A stretch of DNA of 35,637 nt, taken from positions 1 to 35,637 of the forward strand of contig CAZAEL010000022.1 in the NCBI GenBank assembly GCA_964484135.1, in the 5' to 3' direction. This document shows, in pieces, positions 24,413 to 32,473 of the stretch (its first letter is position 1; the number at the start of each line of letters is the position of its first letter). The position numbers and the translations under genes were made by a program. This DNA is from CAZAEL01 sp964484135 (GTDB taxonomy: Bacteria; Elusimicrobiota; Elusimicrobia; FEN-1173). The notes under the pieces are model-generated. The model had not been told where the DNA came from and did not search any database. It saw only the letters and a program-made list of their open reading frames with translations.

Positions 24413-25508
24413 GAAAACATACGGAATCGCTGTCCTGGCCGGCGACGGCATCGGGCCCGAGGTCATGGCCGAGGCCCTCAAGGTGCTGGAGGCCGCCGGG
24501 AACAAATTCGGTTTTTCGTTGGACCTTCGTCCCGCGGACGTGGGCGGTTGCGCCATCGACCGGCACGGGGAGGCCCTGCCCCCGGCCACCCTGAAAATTT
24601 GCGAGGAGAGCCGGGCCGTGCTCTTCGGCTCCGTGGGCGGGCCCAAGTGGGAATCCTTGCCGCCTGAGAAGCAGCCCGAGCGCGCCGCCCTCCTGCCCCT
24701 CCGCAGGCATTTCCGCCTTTTCTGCAACCTCAGGCCCGCGCGCGTGTACCCCTCCCTCACCGCGTCCTGCCCCTTAAGGCCGGACATCGTGAAGGAAGGC
24801 TTCGACCTCCTGGTGGTGAGGGAGCTGACCGGCGGGATCTATTTCGCCAAGCGCCCCGGCTCCAAGGGCCGGGAGGGTTCCGGCGCGGAGGAACGGGCCT
24901 GGGACACCAAGGAATACACCCGGGCGGAGATCGAGCGCATCGCCCACCGGGCCTTCCAGGCGGCGCGCCTGCGCCGCAAGAAGGTGGCCTCCGTGGACAA
25001 GGCCAACGTGCTCACCTCCATGGTGTTCTGGCGCGAGGTCGTGACCCAGGTTTCCAAACAGTATCCGGACGTGGCGCTCTCCCACATCTACGTCGACAAC
25101 GCCGCCATGCAGCTCATCAAGGACCCGCACCAGTTCGACGTCCTGCTCTGCGGCAACATGTTCGGGGACATCATCTCGGACGAGTGCGCCATGCTCACGG
25201 GCTCCATGGGGCTCCTGCCTTCCGCCAGCCTGGCGGAAAAGGAAGGTTTCGGCCTGTACGAGCCCGCGGGCGGTTCCGCCCCGGACATCGCGGGCAAGGG
25301 CGTGGCCAACCCCATCGCGCAGATCCTGTCCGCCGCCCTCATGCTGCGCTATTCCTTCAAGGAAGAAGAGGCGGCCCGGTCCATCGAGGACGCGGTCGCC
25401 AAGGTCCTCGCCGGCGGCCTGCGCACCGCGGACATCGCGCCCCGTGGCGCGCCTTCCGTGGGCACGTCGGCCATGGGCGACGCCGTGGCCAAAGCGCTCC
25501 GAATCTAG
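24411..25508 (+). CDS. leuB: 3-Isopropylmalate dehydrogenase
   Basis: The 365-residue NAD+-dependent decarboxylating dehydrogenase completes the leucine genes. AVLAGDGIGPEVMAEALKVL (near 6-25), LRPARVYP, VVRELTGGIYF, DKANVL, SHIYVDNAAMQLIKDPHQFDV, CGNMFGDIISDECAMLTGSMGLLPSAS and EPAGGSAPDIAGKGVANPIAQI are the family signatures. The RELTGGIYF loop fits isopropylmalate rather than isocitrate. The GTG start and its AGGTGG site are part of the copy 3 repeat. Confidence 0.96.
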   Translation: MKTYGIAVLAGDGIGPEVMAEALKVLEAAGNKFGFSLDLRPADVGGCAIDRHGEALPPATLKICEESRAVLFGSVGGPKWESLPPEKQPERAALLPLRRHFRLFCNLRPARVYPSLTASCPLRPDIVKEGFDLLVVRELTGGIYFAKRPGSKGREGSGAEERAWDTKEYTRAEIERIAHRAFQAARLRRKKVASVDKANVLTSMVFWREVVTQVSKQYPDVALSHIYVDNAAMQLIKDPHQFDVLLCGNMFGDIISDECAMLTGSMGLLPSASLAEKEGFGLYEPAGGSAPDIAGKGVANPIAQILSAALMLRYSFKEEEAARSIEDAVAKVLAGGLRTADIAPRGAPSVGTSAMGDAVAKALRI

Positions 25509-25551
25509 TTCCGCCCGGCCCTCCACGCGGCCGCAGGAGGACCGCCGTCCC

Positions 25552-26646
25552 ATGCGGAACCAACGGATTTTTCCTCTCCTCGTCGCCCGGTTTTTTCTCC
25601 TTTCCATCTCCCTCGCCGCCGCCCTGCTGTCGGCCGAAGGTTCGCTGAGAATTTTCTATTTCGGCCCGGCCGGCGTCCTGCGCGCCTCGCGCTACAGCCC
25701 CCGGCACGCGGGGGACACGCACTTCAAGCGCTATCTCGATCCCGCCTCGTCGACCGGCCTGTTCCACGACCTCGCTCCCGGCGCGACCGGCTATCTGAAA
25801 GGCGCGCTGTTCTCCGTCAACGACCACGGCATGAGGGACCGGCCTTTTCCCTTGAAAAAGCCCGCGGGCACGTTCCGCGTGGCCGTCCTGGGGGATTCCT
25901 ACACCATGGGGCCGGGGGTCGAACTGGAGTCCATCTATCCCAAGAGGCTGGAACGGCTGCTCGGCGAGCGGTTTGAGGGGAATTTTGAAGTTCTCAACTT
26001 CGGCGTGGGCGGCTACGAATTGGAGGATTATGCGGAGGTCCTGAAAGACAAGGCCTCGCGTTTCTCCCCGGACCTCGTGGTGGTGGGTTTCAACGAACGG
26101 AACGACGTTCCCATGGAACCGCTCCCGGACGAGGCGGAAACCGATGGCTCCTGGAGAGGGGTCCTGACGAGGCGGGCCTTGCGGGTCCACCGCGCGTTTC
26201 CCGACGGGTTCTTGCCCGCCCTGGCTTTTGAGACGGCCAGGAACCGGTTTTACGGCGGGAATCTTATCCGGAGGGTGGAGGCGCGGCTCGATTGGCAGCG
26301 GTTTCGGGAGGAGATGGGGCTCCTGCGCCGGCGGGCGTCTTCCTGCGGGGCCTCCTTGACGGTCCTTCTGTTGCACGGCCTGCAGGAACAAAAGCTCCCG
26401 TGGTCCGACCGCCTGCGCCTCGAATCGGCGGGCCTGGGGATCGAGACGGTGGACACCGTTCCGCTTTTCGCGGGAAAGACCCTGTCCCGGTATTGGATCT
26501 ACGCGTCCGACCGCCACCCCAACGCGCGGGCCCACGCGGCGTATGCGCGGGCCCTGTACGAGGCGTTCCTTGAAAGACGGATTCCGGAAAAGTCCGGCTT
26601 TGCCCGGAAAACGCGGGGTTCCGGGGACGCGGGTCCTGAAAGGTGA
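25552..26646 (+). CDS. SGNH/GDSL-type hydrolase-like protein, probably exported or membrane-anchored
   Basis: The 364-residue protein begins with a basic segment and a hydrophobic stretch (about 8-27, FPLLVARFFLLSISLAAALL), a likely signal anchor. The SGNH blocks are recognisable: block I VLGDSYTMGPG (near 111-121), block II NFGVGGYELEDY (near 148-159), block III GFNERNDV (Asn, near 178-185) and block V SDRHPNARAHAAYA (Asp-x-x-His, near 323-336). The Ser-Asp-His set appears intact, so esterase or O-acyl activity on a surface sugar is possible. AGGAGG lies 11 bases before the ATG; the frame is open upstream into leuB but is not used. The substrate is unknown. Confidence 0.8.
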   Translation: MRNQRIFPLLVARFFLLSISLAAALLSAEGSLRIFYFGPAGVLRASRYSPRHAGDTHFKRYLDPASSTGLFHDLAPGATGYLKGALFSVNDHGMRDRPFPLKKPAGTFRVAVLGDSYTMGPGVELESIYPKRLERLLGERFEGNFEVLNFGVGGYELEDYAEVLKDKASRFSPDLVVVGFNERNDVPMEPLPDEAETDGSWRGVLTRRALRVHRAFPDGFLPALAFETARNRFYGGNLIRRVEARLDWQRFREEMGLLRRRASSCGASLTVLLLHGLQEQKLPWSDRLRLESAGLGIETVDTVPLFAGKTLSRYWIYASDRHPNARAHAAYARALYEAFLERRIPEKSGFARKTRGSGDAGPER

Positions 26647-26655
26647 CGGGGTTTT

Positions 26656-27735
26656 TTAAGGGAGTCGTTTCGGTTGGGAAGGCGCCGGGCGGGCGTCCCA
26701 CCGGCCCGGGACCACGGTCCCGCATTCGGGGCATCGGCCGCCGGCGGGCGTGAGGTGGTCCCGCTTGACCAGGAATCCCCGCCGTTCCACCAGGAGCTCC
26801 CGGCATTTCGGACAGCGCGTGTTTTCCAGGTCCCCCACCTCTCCCGGCAGGTTCCCCGCGTACACGTAGCGCAGCCCTTCCTTCAGGCCCGTCTCCGCCG
26901 CGCGCCGCAGGGTGCGGGCCGGCGTTTCCTCCGGCCACCGCATTTTGTAGTCCTTGTGGAAGGCGGTCACGTGCCAGGGGATGTCCGGCGAGACGCCCTT
27001 GAGGAACCGGGCCATGTCCCGCAGCTCTCCGTCGGAGTCGTTGAACCCGGGAACCACCAGGGTCACCGCCTCCAGCCAGAAGCCCATCGCATAAATCCGC
27101 CGGACGCCGTCCAGCACCTTGTTCAGGTTCCCGCCCAGCCGCCGGTAATGGGGGTCGGAAAAACTTTTTAAATCCACCTTGTACAAGTCCACCCAGGGGC
27201 GTATGAACTTCAACACCTCCGGGGTGGCGTTGCCGTTGGACACGTAGGAGGTCGTGAAGCCCCGCGCCCTGGCTTCCCGGAACACCTCCACCGCCCATTC
27301 GGAGGTGATGAGGGGCTCGTTGTACGTGCTCGTGAGCACGCGGGCGCCGTCCCTGGCCGCCATGTCGCAGATCATTTCCGGCGAAAGAGGGGTGACGGGC
27401 CGGCCCGCCTCCGGGTCCCGCCCGGTCTGGGAGATGTCCCAGTTCTGGCAGTACGCGCAACGGAGGTCGCAGCCCAGCATGCCGAAGCTCAAGGCGCGCG
27501 CGCCGGGCAGGGCGTGGAAGAAGGGTTTTTTCTCGATGGGGTCCAGTTGGAGGGCGGCCGCGTACCCGTGGGGCACGTACAGGACGCCGCCCCGGTTGTG
27601 CCTCACCCGGCAGACGCCGGGCTTGCCTTCAAAGATGACGCAACGGTGCCCGCAGGCGTAACAGCGGACCTTGCCGTGGTCCAGCTTTTCCCAGAGGGTC
27701 CCGGGCCGGGAATATCGAGCCAGGACCGTTTCCAT
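26656..27735 (-). CDS. amrS: AmmeMemoRadiSam-type radical SAM protein
   Basis: The 359-residue protein has the radical SAM cluster motif in GCDLRCAYCQNWDIS (CX3CX2C, near 88-102). An N-terminal cysteine segment (RCYACGHRCVIFEGKPGVCRVRHN) and a C-terminal zinc-ribbon-like CPKC...CPEC pair follow the AmrS layout. STYNEPLI and YVSNGNATPEVLKF are the usual PflA/AmrS core motifs. Family members are often encoded with AMMECR1 and Memo proteins, but neither is in the window. The substrate is unknown. It is the last of three minus-strand genes and converges on the SGNH gene with only 9 bases between stops. Confidence 0.88.
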   Translation of the reverse strand: METVLARYSRPGTLWEKLDHGKVRCYACGHRCVIFEGKPGVCRVRHNRGGVLYVPHGYAAALQLDPIEKKPFFHALPGARALSFGMLGCDLRCAYCQNWDISQTGRDPEAGRPVTPLSPEMICDMAARDGARVLTSTYNEPLITSEWAVEVFREARARGFTTSYVSNGNATPEVLKFIRPWVDLYKVDLKSFSDPHYRRLGGNLNKVLDGVRRIYAMGFWLEAVTLVVPGFNDSDGELRDMARFLKGVSPDIPWHVTAFHKDYKMRWPEETPARTLRRAAETGLKEGLRYVYAGNLPGEVGDLENTRCPKCRELLVERRGFLVKRDHLTPAGGRCPECGTVVPGRWDARPAPSQPKRLP

Positions 27736-27749
27736 GGGAGCGGCGCCTC

Positions 27750-27998
27750 TTACCCGCCTCCCATGGAACAGGAACCCGGCATGCCCCCGCAGCGGCCGCA
27801 GTCCCCCGCGGGGCCGCCGTTGTTCCCGCCCCCGAAGGGGGAAGGCCCGGACGATTCACGGGCGGAGAAAACGCTGAACTTCTGCAGGATGTCCTGGGAG
27901 CCGCAGGCGGGGCAGGCTTTCTTCACCTCGCGGCCCGCCAGCTCCAGCAGTTCGAAATCGCTCTTGCAGGACTGACAACGGTACTCATAGACGGGCAT
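27750..27998 (-). CDS. FmdB-type zinc ribbon protein
   Basis: The 82-residue protein has the FmdB/CxxC_CxxC regulatory-type ribbon: MPVYEYRCQSCKSDFELLE followed by KKACPACGSQDILQKFSVFSA, giving two CxxC pairs (residues 8/11 and 29/32). A Gly-rich low-complexity tail (about 50-82) contains three further cysteines (CGRC and one more). AAGGAG stands 8 bases before the ATG. Such proteins are common and poorly understood. The amrS ATG lies 15 bases after the stop, so the two are probably co-transcribed. Confidence 0.85.
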   Translation of the reverse strand: MPVYEYRCQSCKSDFELLELAGREVKKACPACGSQDILQKFSVFSARESSGPSPFGGGNNGGPAGDCGRCGGMPGSCSMGGG

Positions 27999-28098
27999 GG
28001 CGCTTCTCCTTTTTGAGACGGTCCTCTCCCAAATTCTACCACAAAGACGGCGGGCGGGAGAGTTTTCGAGGCGGGAAGAGCGGGGGCGGGGGAGGACG

Positions 28099-29124
28099 CT
28101 ACACCGTCAAAACGATCTTGCCGAAGTTCCTCCTTTCCTCCATGTACTTCTGGGCCTCGGCCGCCTTGGACAGCGGGAACGTCTTGTCCACCACGGGCCT
28201 CAGGCGGCCCGCGTTGAGGAAACGGACGGCGTGGTCCAGCCCGGTCCGCGGCCCCAGGCGGGAGCCGTGGATGGTGATGTTGCGGGAAAAGAGCGTCCGC
28301 AGGTCGAACTGCGCCTGCCGCCCGGTGGTGGCCCCGCAGGTGACCAGCCGCCCGCCCCGGGTCAGGGAGAGCAGGCTCTTCTCGAAGGTGGCCGGGCCCA
28401 CGTGCTCCACCACCACGTCCACGCCGCGCTTGTCCGTCAGCTTGCGGACCTCCAGCAGGAAATCCTTCTTCGAATAGTTGATCACGTCGTCCGCGCCCAG
28501 GGCCTTGGCCTTGGCCGCCTTGGCGTCGGTCCCCGCGGTGGCGATCACGCGGGCGCCCCAAAGCTTGGCGATCTGGATGGCGGCGATACCCACGCCGCTG
28601 CCGCCCGCCTGCACCAGCACCGTCTCCCCGGCCCGGACCTTGGCCAGGGTGGAGAGCATGTGCCAGGCGGTGAGGAACACCAGGGGAAAGGAGGCGGCCT
28701 GCTCGAAATCCAGGTGGTTGGGGATGGGGATCAGGTTGACGGCGGGCACGGCCACGAACTCGGCGTACCCGCCCTGGGACATCTGGCCCAGGATGTCGAA
28801 TTGGGCGCAAAGGTGGTCCTGTCCGAGCTTGCAAGCGTCGCACTGGCCGCAGGAGAGGCCGGGCGACACCATGACCCTCTGCCCGGGCGCGGCGTTGGAC
28901 ACGCCGGGGCCGATCTTTTCCACCACGCCGGCCACGTCGCTGCCCGTGATGTGTGGCATGGGGATGGCGAAGGGCAGTCCCTGCCGGAGCCAGATGTCCA
29001 GGTGGTTGAGGGCGCAGGCCTTGACCCGCACCAGCGCCTGTCCGGCGCCGGGGCGGGGGGTGGGGCGGTCCCCGTAGATGAGTTTTTCCAGGCCGCCGTG
29101 TTCTTTGAAGTAAACGGCTTTCAT
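28099..29124 (-). CDS. Zinc-type MDR alcohol dehydrogenase / quinone oxidoreductase-like protein
   Basis: The 341-residue medium-chain dehydrogenase starts MKAVYFKEHGGLEKL. The GroES-like domain (about 1-130) has the structural zinc set CGQCDACKLGQDHLC (near 92-106). The catalytic-zinc Cys position reads ALNHLD, as in quinone-oxidoreductase-like members, so a catalytic zinc is doubtful. The Rossmann motif AGGSGVGIAAIQIAK is near 150-164 and ATAGTDAKAAKAKALGADDVINY is the cofactor loop. A longer frame starting with TTG at 29148 exists, but MKAVYF is the conserved start. It leads the three-gene minus-strand block. The substrate is unknown. Confidence 0.88.
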   Translation of the reverse strand: MKAVYFKEHGGLEKLIYGDRPTPRPGAGQALVRVKACALNHLDIWLRQGLPFAIPMPHITGSDVAGVVEKIGPGVSNAAPGQRVMVSPGLSCGQCDACKLGQDHLCAQFDILGQMSQGGYAEFVAVPAVNLIPIPNHLDFEQAASFPLVFLTAWHMLSTLAKVRAGETVLVQAGGSGVGIAAIQIAKLWGARVIATAGTDAKAAKAKALGADDVINYSKKDFLLEVRKLTDKRGVDVVVEHVGPATFEKSLLSLTRGGRLVTCGATTGRQAQFDLRTLFSRNITIHGSRLGPRTGLDHAVRFLNAGRLRPVVDKTFPLSKAAEAQKYMEERRNFGKIVLTV

Positions 29125-29195
29125 CGCAAGACCTAAAAAAATGTACAAAATTCACGGAGAAAAGGCCACTTGCGGCCCGGCTCTATCGGAACGCA

Positions 29196-29250
29196 TTGAT
29201 AAATCAACATGTTCCTTTCAGGTGTGGGAGAGGCTGAATTTTGCTAGAAT
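29196..29250. promoter_or_regulatory. Divergent regulatory region with extended -10
   Basis: The 150-bp gap between the divergent oxidoreductase and macro-domain genes is AT-rich. It holds an operator-like inverted repeat TTGATaaATCAA (29196-29207). For the plus strand it also holds an extended -10, TGCTAGAAT (29242-29250), about 25 bases before the macro-domain start. No consensus -35 is visible. A promoter for the macro-hisG-gltX run is likely here; the regulator is unknown. Confidence 0.45.
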
Positions 29251-29274
29251 CATCGGGCGCTGGACTCTCCCGAG

Positions 29275-29835
29275 GTGACCGGGTTGGATTCCTCTTCCTG
29301 CTCCAAAAAGATCGGAACCCTGCTGGTGGAAGTCCTTGAGGCCGACATTTCCCGCCTGCCCGTGGACGCGGTGGTCAACGCGGCCAACAACCATTTTTGG
29401 ATGGGAGGCGGCGTGGCCGGCGCCCTGAAGCGCGCGGGCGGCGACGCCATCGAAAAAGAGGCCATGGCCCAGGGGCCCAAGCCCCCCGGACAGGCGGTGA
29501 CCACCGGCGGCGGCCGGCTCCCGGCCAAGCACGTGATCCACGCCGCGGTCATGGGACAGGACCTGCGCACCGGCGCGGACCTGATCCGAGAGGCCGCGGC
29601 CAATTCTTTGAAGGAGGCGGAGCGCCTGGGGGCATCGTCCCTGGCGTTCCCGGCCCTCGGCACCGGGGTGGGCGGCTTTCCCCTGGAGGACTGCGCCCGG
29701 ATCATGCTGGAGGAGGTCCGGCGGTTCGCGCCCGCGGCCCGGTCCGTCAACAGGGTCGTTTTCGCGCTGTTCGGCGCCGCGGCCAGGGAGGCTTTCGGAG
29801 AGGTTTTGAAAAACATGGATAAGGAGCAACGTTAG
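29275..29835 (+). CDS. Macro-domain protein (ADP-ribose-binding hydrolase)
   Basis: The 186-residue protein is a single macro domain. EADISRLPVDAVVNAANNHFWMGGGVAGALKRAGG (near 20-54) carries the ADP-ribose-binding ADI, NAAN and GGGV motifs, and FPALGTGVGGFPLED (near 122-136) the phosphate loop. It may remove ADP-ribose from proteins or from O-acetyl-ADP-ribose. The start is uncertain: GTG 29275 overlaps its own GAGG, while TTG 29284 has GAGGTGA 5 bases upstream. The first 12 residues are not conserved in either case. hisG follows with no gap. Confidence 0.88.
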   Translation: MTGLDSSSCSKKIGTLLVEVLEADISRLPVDAVVNAANNHFWMGGGVAGALKRAGGDAIEKEAMAQGPKPPGQAVTTGGGRLPAKHVIHAAVMGQDLRTGADLIREAAANSLKEAERLGASSLAFPALGTGVGGFPLEDCARIMLEEVRRFAPAARSVNRVVFALFGAAAREAFGEVLKNMDKEQR

Positions 29836-30708
29836 ATGAAAAAACTGAAATTGGGCATGCCCAAGGGCAGCCTGCAGGAATCCACCATCGAGCTTTTCAA
29901 AAGGGCCGGCATCCGCGTCCGTGCCAGCGAGCGTTCCTATTTCCCGTCGAGCGACGACGACGAGCTGGAGATCATGCTGGTCCGCTCGCAGGAGATGGCC
30001 ACGTACGTGGAGCAGGGCCTCTTCGACGCGGGCCTCACGGGCAAGGACTGGATCGTGGAGTCCGGCGCCACGGTCAAGGAGGTCTGCGAGCTCACCTACG
30101 CCAAGTCGGGCTTCCGGCCCGTGCGCTGGGTGCTGGCGGTCCCGGAGGCCTCGCCCGTCAAGTCCGTCAAGGACCTGCAGGGCAAGCGCATCGCCACCGA
30201 GGTGGTGAACGTGGTCAAGAAATACCTGGCCAGGAACAAGGTCAAGGCGCACGTGGAATTCTCCTGGGGCGCCACCGAGGCCAAGGCCGGCATCCTGGTG
30301 GACGCCATCGTGGAGCTCACCGAGACCGGCTCCTCCCTGCGGGCCAACAAGCTGCGCGTGGTGGACGAGGTGCTCACCTCCTCCACCCGTTTCATCGCCA
30401 ACGCCCGGGCCTGGAAGGACGACTGGAAGCGCCACAAGATCGAGAACATCGCCATCCTCCTGCAGGGCGCGCTGGCCGCGGAAGGGCTGGTGGGACTCAA
30501 GATGAACCTCAAGGAGTCGGACCTGTCCAAGATCATGGGGGTCCTGACGGCCCTGAAAAAGCCGACCATCTCCCGCCTGACCATCCCGGGATGGATCGCC
30601 CTGGAAGTGATCATGGCCGAAAAAGAGGTCAAGCAAAAGCTCCCCGCCCTGAAGCGCGCCGGGGCGGAGGGCATCATTGAGTATCCCCTCAACAAAGTCA
30701 TCTATTGA
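29836..30708 (+). CDS. hisG: ATP phosphoribosyltransferase, long form
   Basis: The 290-residue enzyme catalyses the first step of histidine synthesis. LGMPKGSLQESTIELFKRAG (near 6-25), MLVRSQEMATYVEQGLFDAGLTGKDWI, KRIATEVVNVVKKYL (PRPP region) and ATEAKAGILVDAIVELTETGSSLRANKLRV are diagnostic. The C-terminal ACT-like domain (about 215-290) marks the long form, which is inhibited by histidine and does not need HisZ. AAGGAG precedes the ATG. No other his gene is present. Confidence 0.95.
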   Translation: MKKLKLGMPKGSLQESTIELFKRAGIRVRASERSYFPSSDDDELEIMLVRSQEMATYVEQGLFDAGLTGKDWIVESGATVKEVCELTYAKSGFRPVRWVLAVPEASPVKSVKDLQGKRIATEVVNVVKKYLARNKVKAHVEFSWGATEAKAGILVDAIVELTETGSSLRANKLRVVDEVLTSSTRFIANARAWKDDWKRHKIENIAILLQGALAAEGLVGLKMNLKESDLSKIMGVLTALKKPTISRLTIPGWIALEVIMAEKEVKQKLPALKRAGAEGIIEYPLNKVIY

Positions 30709-32473
30709 AGGACAGGCCCCCGGCCGCGGCGGGGGCCCGCGCACGCGTTTCCGCCGCTGGCTCCTGCCGGGGCTGATCCTCCTGGCCCACGCCGCGGCCG
30801 CGCTGGACGCGGCCCGGCGCCTGTCCCCCACCTGGGACGAGATCGTCTACCCGGCCGCGGGCCTGACCCAGTGGCGCACCGGCGCCATCGGCCTCAACAC
30901 GGAGCACCCCTTCCTCTCCAAGCTGATTTACGCCCTGCCCCTCCTTCCCCTGAGGCCGGACCTGCCCCTGTCCCACCCCTCCTGGGCGGCGGGGGACGCG
31001 TACCGCTTCGGCCACCAGTTCATCTTCCGCAACCGGGTCCCGGCCCGGCGCCTGATCTTCTGGAGCCGCGTCCCGGCCGCGGTTTTTTCCGTTCTGACGG
31101 GCCTGCTCCTGTTCCTGTGGACGCGCTCCCTGTGGGGGGAGGCGGGCGGCCTGGCCGGGCTCTTCTGCTACGCGGCCACGCCCATCTTGTTGTCGCGCGC
31201 GGGCCTGGCCCTCCTGGAGATGCCCATGTATTTTTTCCTTCTGGCGTCCCTGTGGTTTTATTGGCGATGGATGGACCGGGGCCGGGCGAGGGACCTGTGG
31301 CTCTGCGGCGCGGCCGCGGGCCTGAGCCTGCTGTGCAAGCTGACCGCCCTGCCCCTGTTCCCCGCTTTTCTGGTCCTGGAGCTTTTGGCCAACCCGCGGC
31401 GCGGCCCGGTCCCGCGGCGGTTCTTGAACTTCCTCGTCATCTGCGGCGCCGCCGGCCTGACGGTCCTTTTGGCGTACGCCCCCTGGAAGGGGGCCTGGGC
31501 GGGGCTCTCCCGCGTGGCGGGGCACCTCATGGGGTTCGATTCCACCGTGGCCCCCTACTATTTCCACGGGCACATCCTGATCCAGCCGCCGTCCGTCTGT
31601 TCCTGGATGGCTTTCGGGGTGAAGGCACCCCCGGGCCTCCTGGCCCTGGGGTTGTGGGGCGCGTGGCTCTGGTTTCGTTCCGGGGATCGCCGCCCCCTCC
31701 TGGTCCAGTGGGCCGTGTTCGGGGCCGCCAGCCTGCTCTCCGCGCTCTTTTTCGCCTGCGCCGTGTCCTCCGTCCATATGTCGCCCTTCTACCTGGCCCT
31801 GGCCGCGCTGGCCGGCGGCCTCGGGCGCCTGTTTCCCGCGGGCGGTTGGCGGGCCAAGGCCCTGGTCTCCCTGCTCGCGGCCCTGTCCCTGGCGGACACG
31901 GCCCGGGCCCATCCCAACCATTTGGCGTACTTCAACGCGCTGGCCGGGGGTCCGGCCCAGGGGCACCGCTGGCTGGGGGACTCGGACCAGGACTGGGGCC
32001 AATCCCTGCCGGCCCTGGCCCGCTATCTCCGTGAACAGGGGAACCCCCGCCTGCTCCTGGCGTACTCCGGCGCGGCGGACCCCGGGGCCTACGGCATCCG
32101 TTATCAGGATTTCGTCAGCCCGGCCCTGGTCACGGCCGGGCACAGGCAGGAGTTCATCCCCCTGGACGCGCCCCGGGCCCTCCTGGCCGTGGGCGCCAAG
32201 GTCCTCCAGTCGGAGCCCTGGCTCTTCGGCTGGCTCAGGGAAAACCTGCGGCCCGTCGCCGTGGTGGATTCCTGTTTTTTTATCTATGATGTAAGCCGGG
32301 AACCGGAAGCCCACCGCTGGATGGCCCGCGTGTACGGGGCCCTGCGGCGGCCCCGCGAGGCCCTCTGGGCCATTGACCGGGCCCGCCGCCTCGATCCCGG
32401 CGACCCGGAGGACGAAAAATTCCTCCGGGCCCTCGACAAACACTTTTCCCGCAAGGAGATTCGTTTCCGATGA
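30677..32473 (+). CDS. GT-C-type membrane glycosyltransferase (family 39-like)
   Basis: The 598-residue protein has about ten to twelve hydrophobic segments. The first loop has the acidic motif SPTWDEIVYPAAG (near 50-62), and TEHPFLSKLIYALPLL (near 74-89) is the EHPP/L-type segment seen in PMT/ArnT-like enzymes. The last 60 residues are soluble and TPR-like (WMARVYGALRRPREALWAIDRARRLDPGD). It probably transfers a lipid-linked sugar outside the membrane; the acceptor is unknown. TTG 30677 has GGAGG 6 bases upstream and overlaps hisG by 32 bases; no better start exists. The ATGA overlap with gltX is clear. Confidence 0.78.
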   Translation: MSIPSTKSSIEGQAPGRGGGPRTRFRRWLLPGLILLAHAAAALDAARRLSPTWDEIVYPAAGLTQWRTGAIGLNTEHPFLSKLIYALPLLPLRPDLPLSHPSWAAGDAYRFGHQFIFRNRVPARRLIFWSRVPAAVFSVLTGLLLFLWTRSLWGEAGGLAGLFCYAATPILLSRAGLALLEMPMYFFLLASLWFYWRWMDRGRARDLWLCGAAAGLSLLCKLTALPLFPAFLVLELLANPRRGPVPRRFLNFLVICGAAGLTVLLAYAPWKGAWAGLSRVAGHLMGFDSTVAPYYFHGHILIQPPSVCSWMAFGVKAPPGLLALGLWGAWLWFRSGDRRPLLVQWAVFGAASLLSALFFACAVSSVHMSPFYLALAALAGGLGRLFPAGGWRAKALVSLLAALSLADTARAHPNHLAYFNALAGGPAQGHRWLGDSDQDWGQSLPALARYLREQGNPRLLLAYSGAADPGAYGIRYQDFVSPALVTAGHRQEFIPLDAPRALLAVGAKVLQSEPWLFGWLRENLRPVAVVDSCFFIYDVSREPEAHRWMARVYGALRRPREALWAIDRARRLDPGDPEDEKFLRALDKHFSRKEIRFR

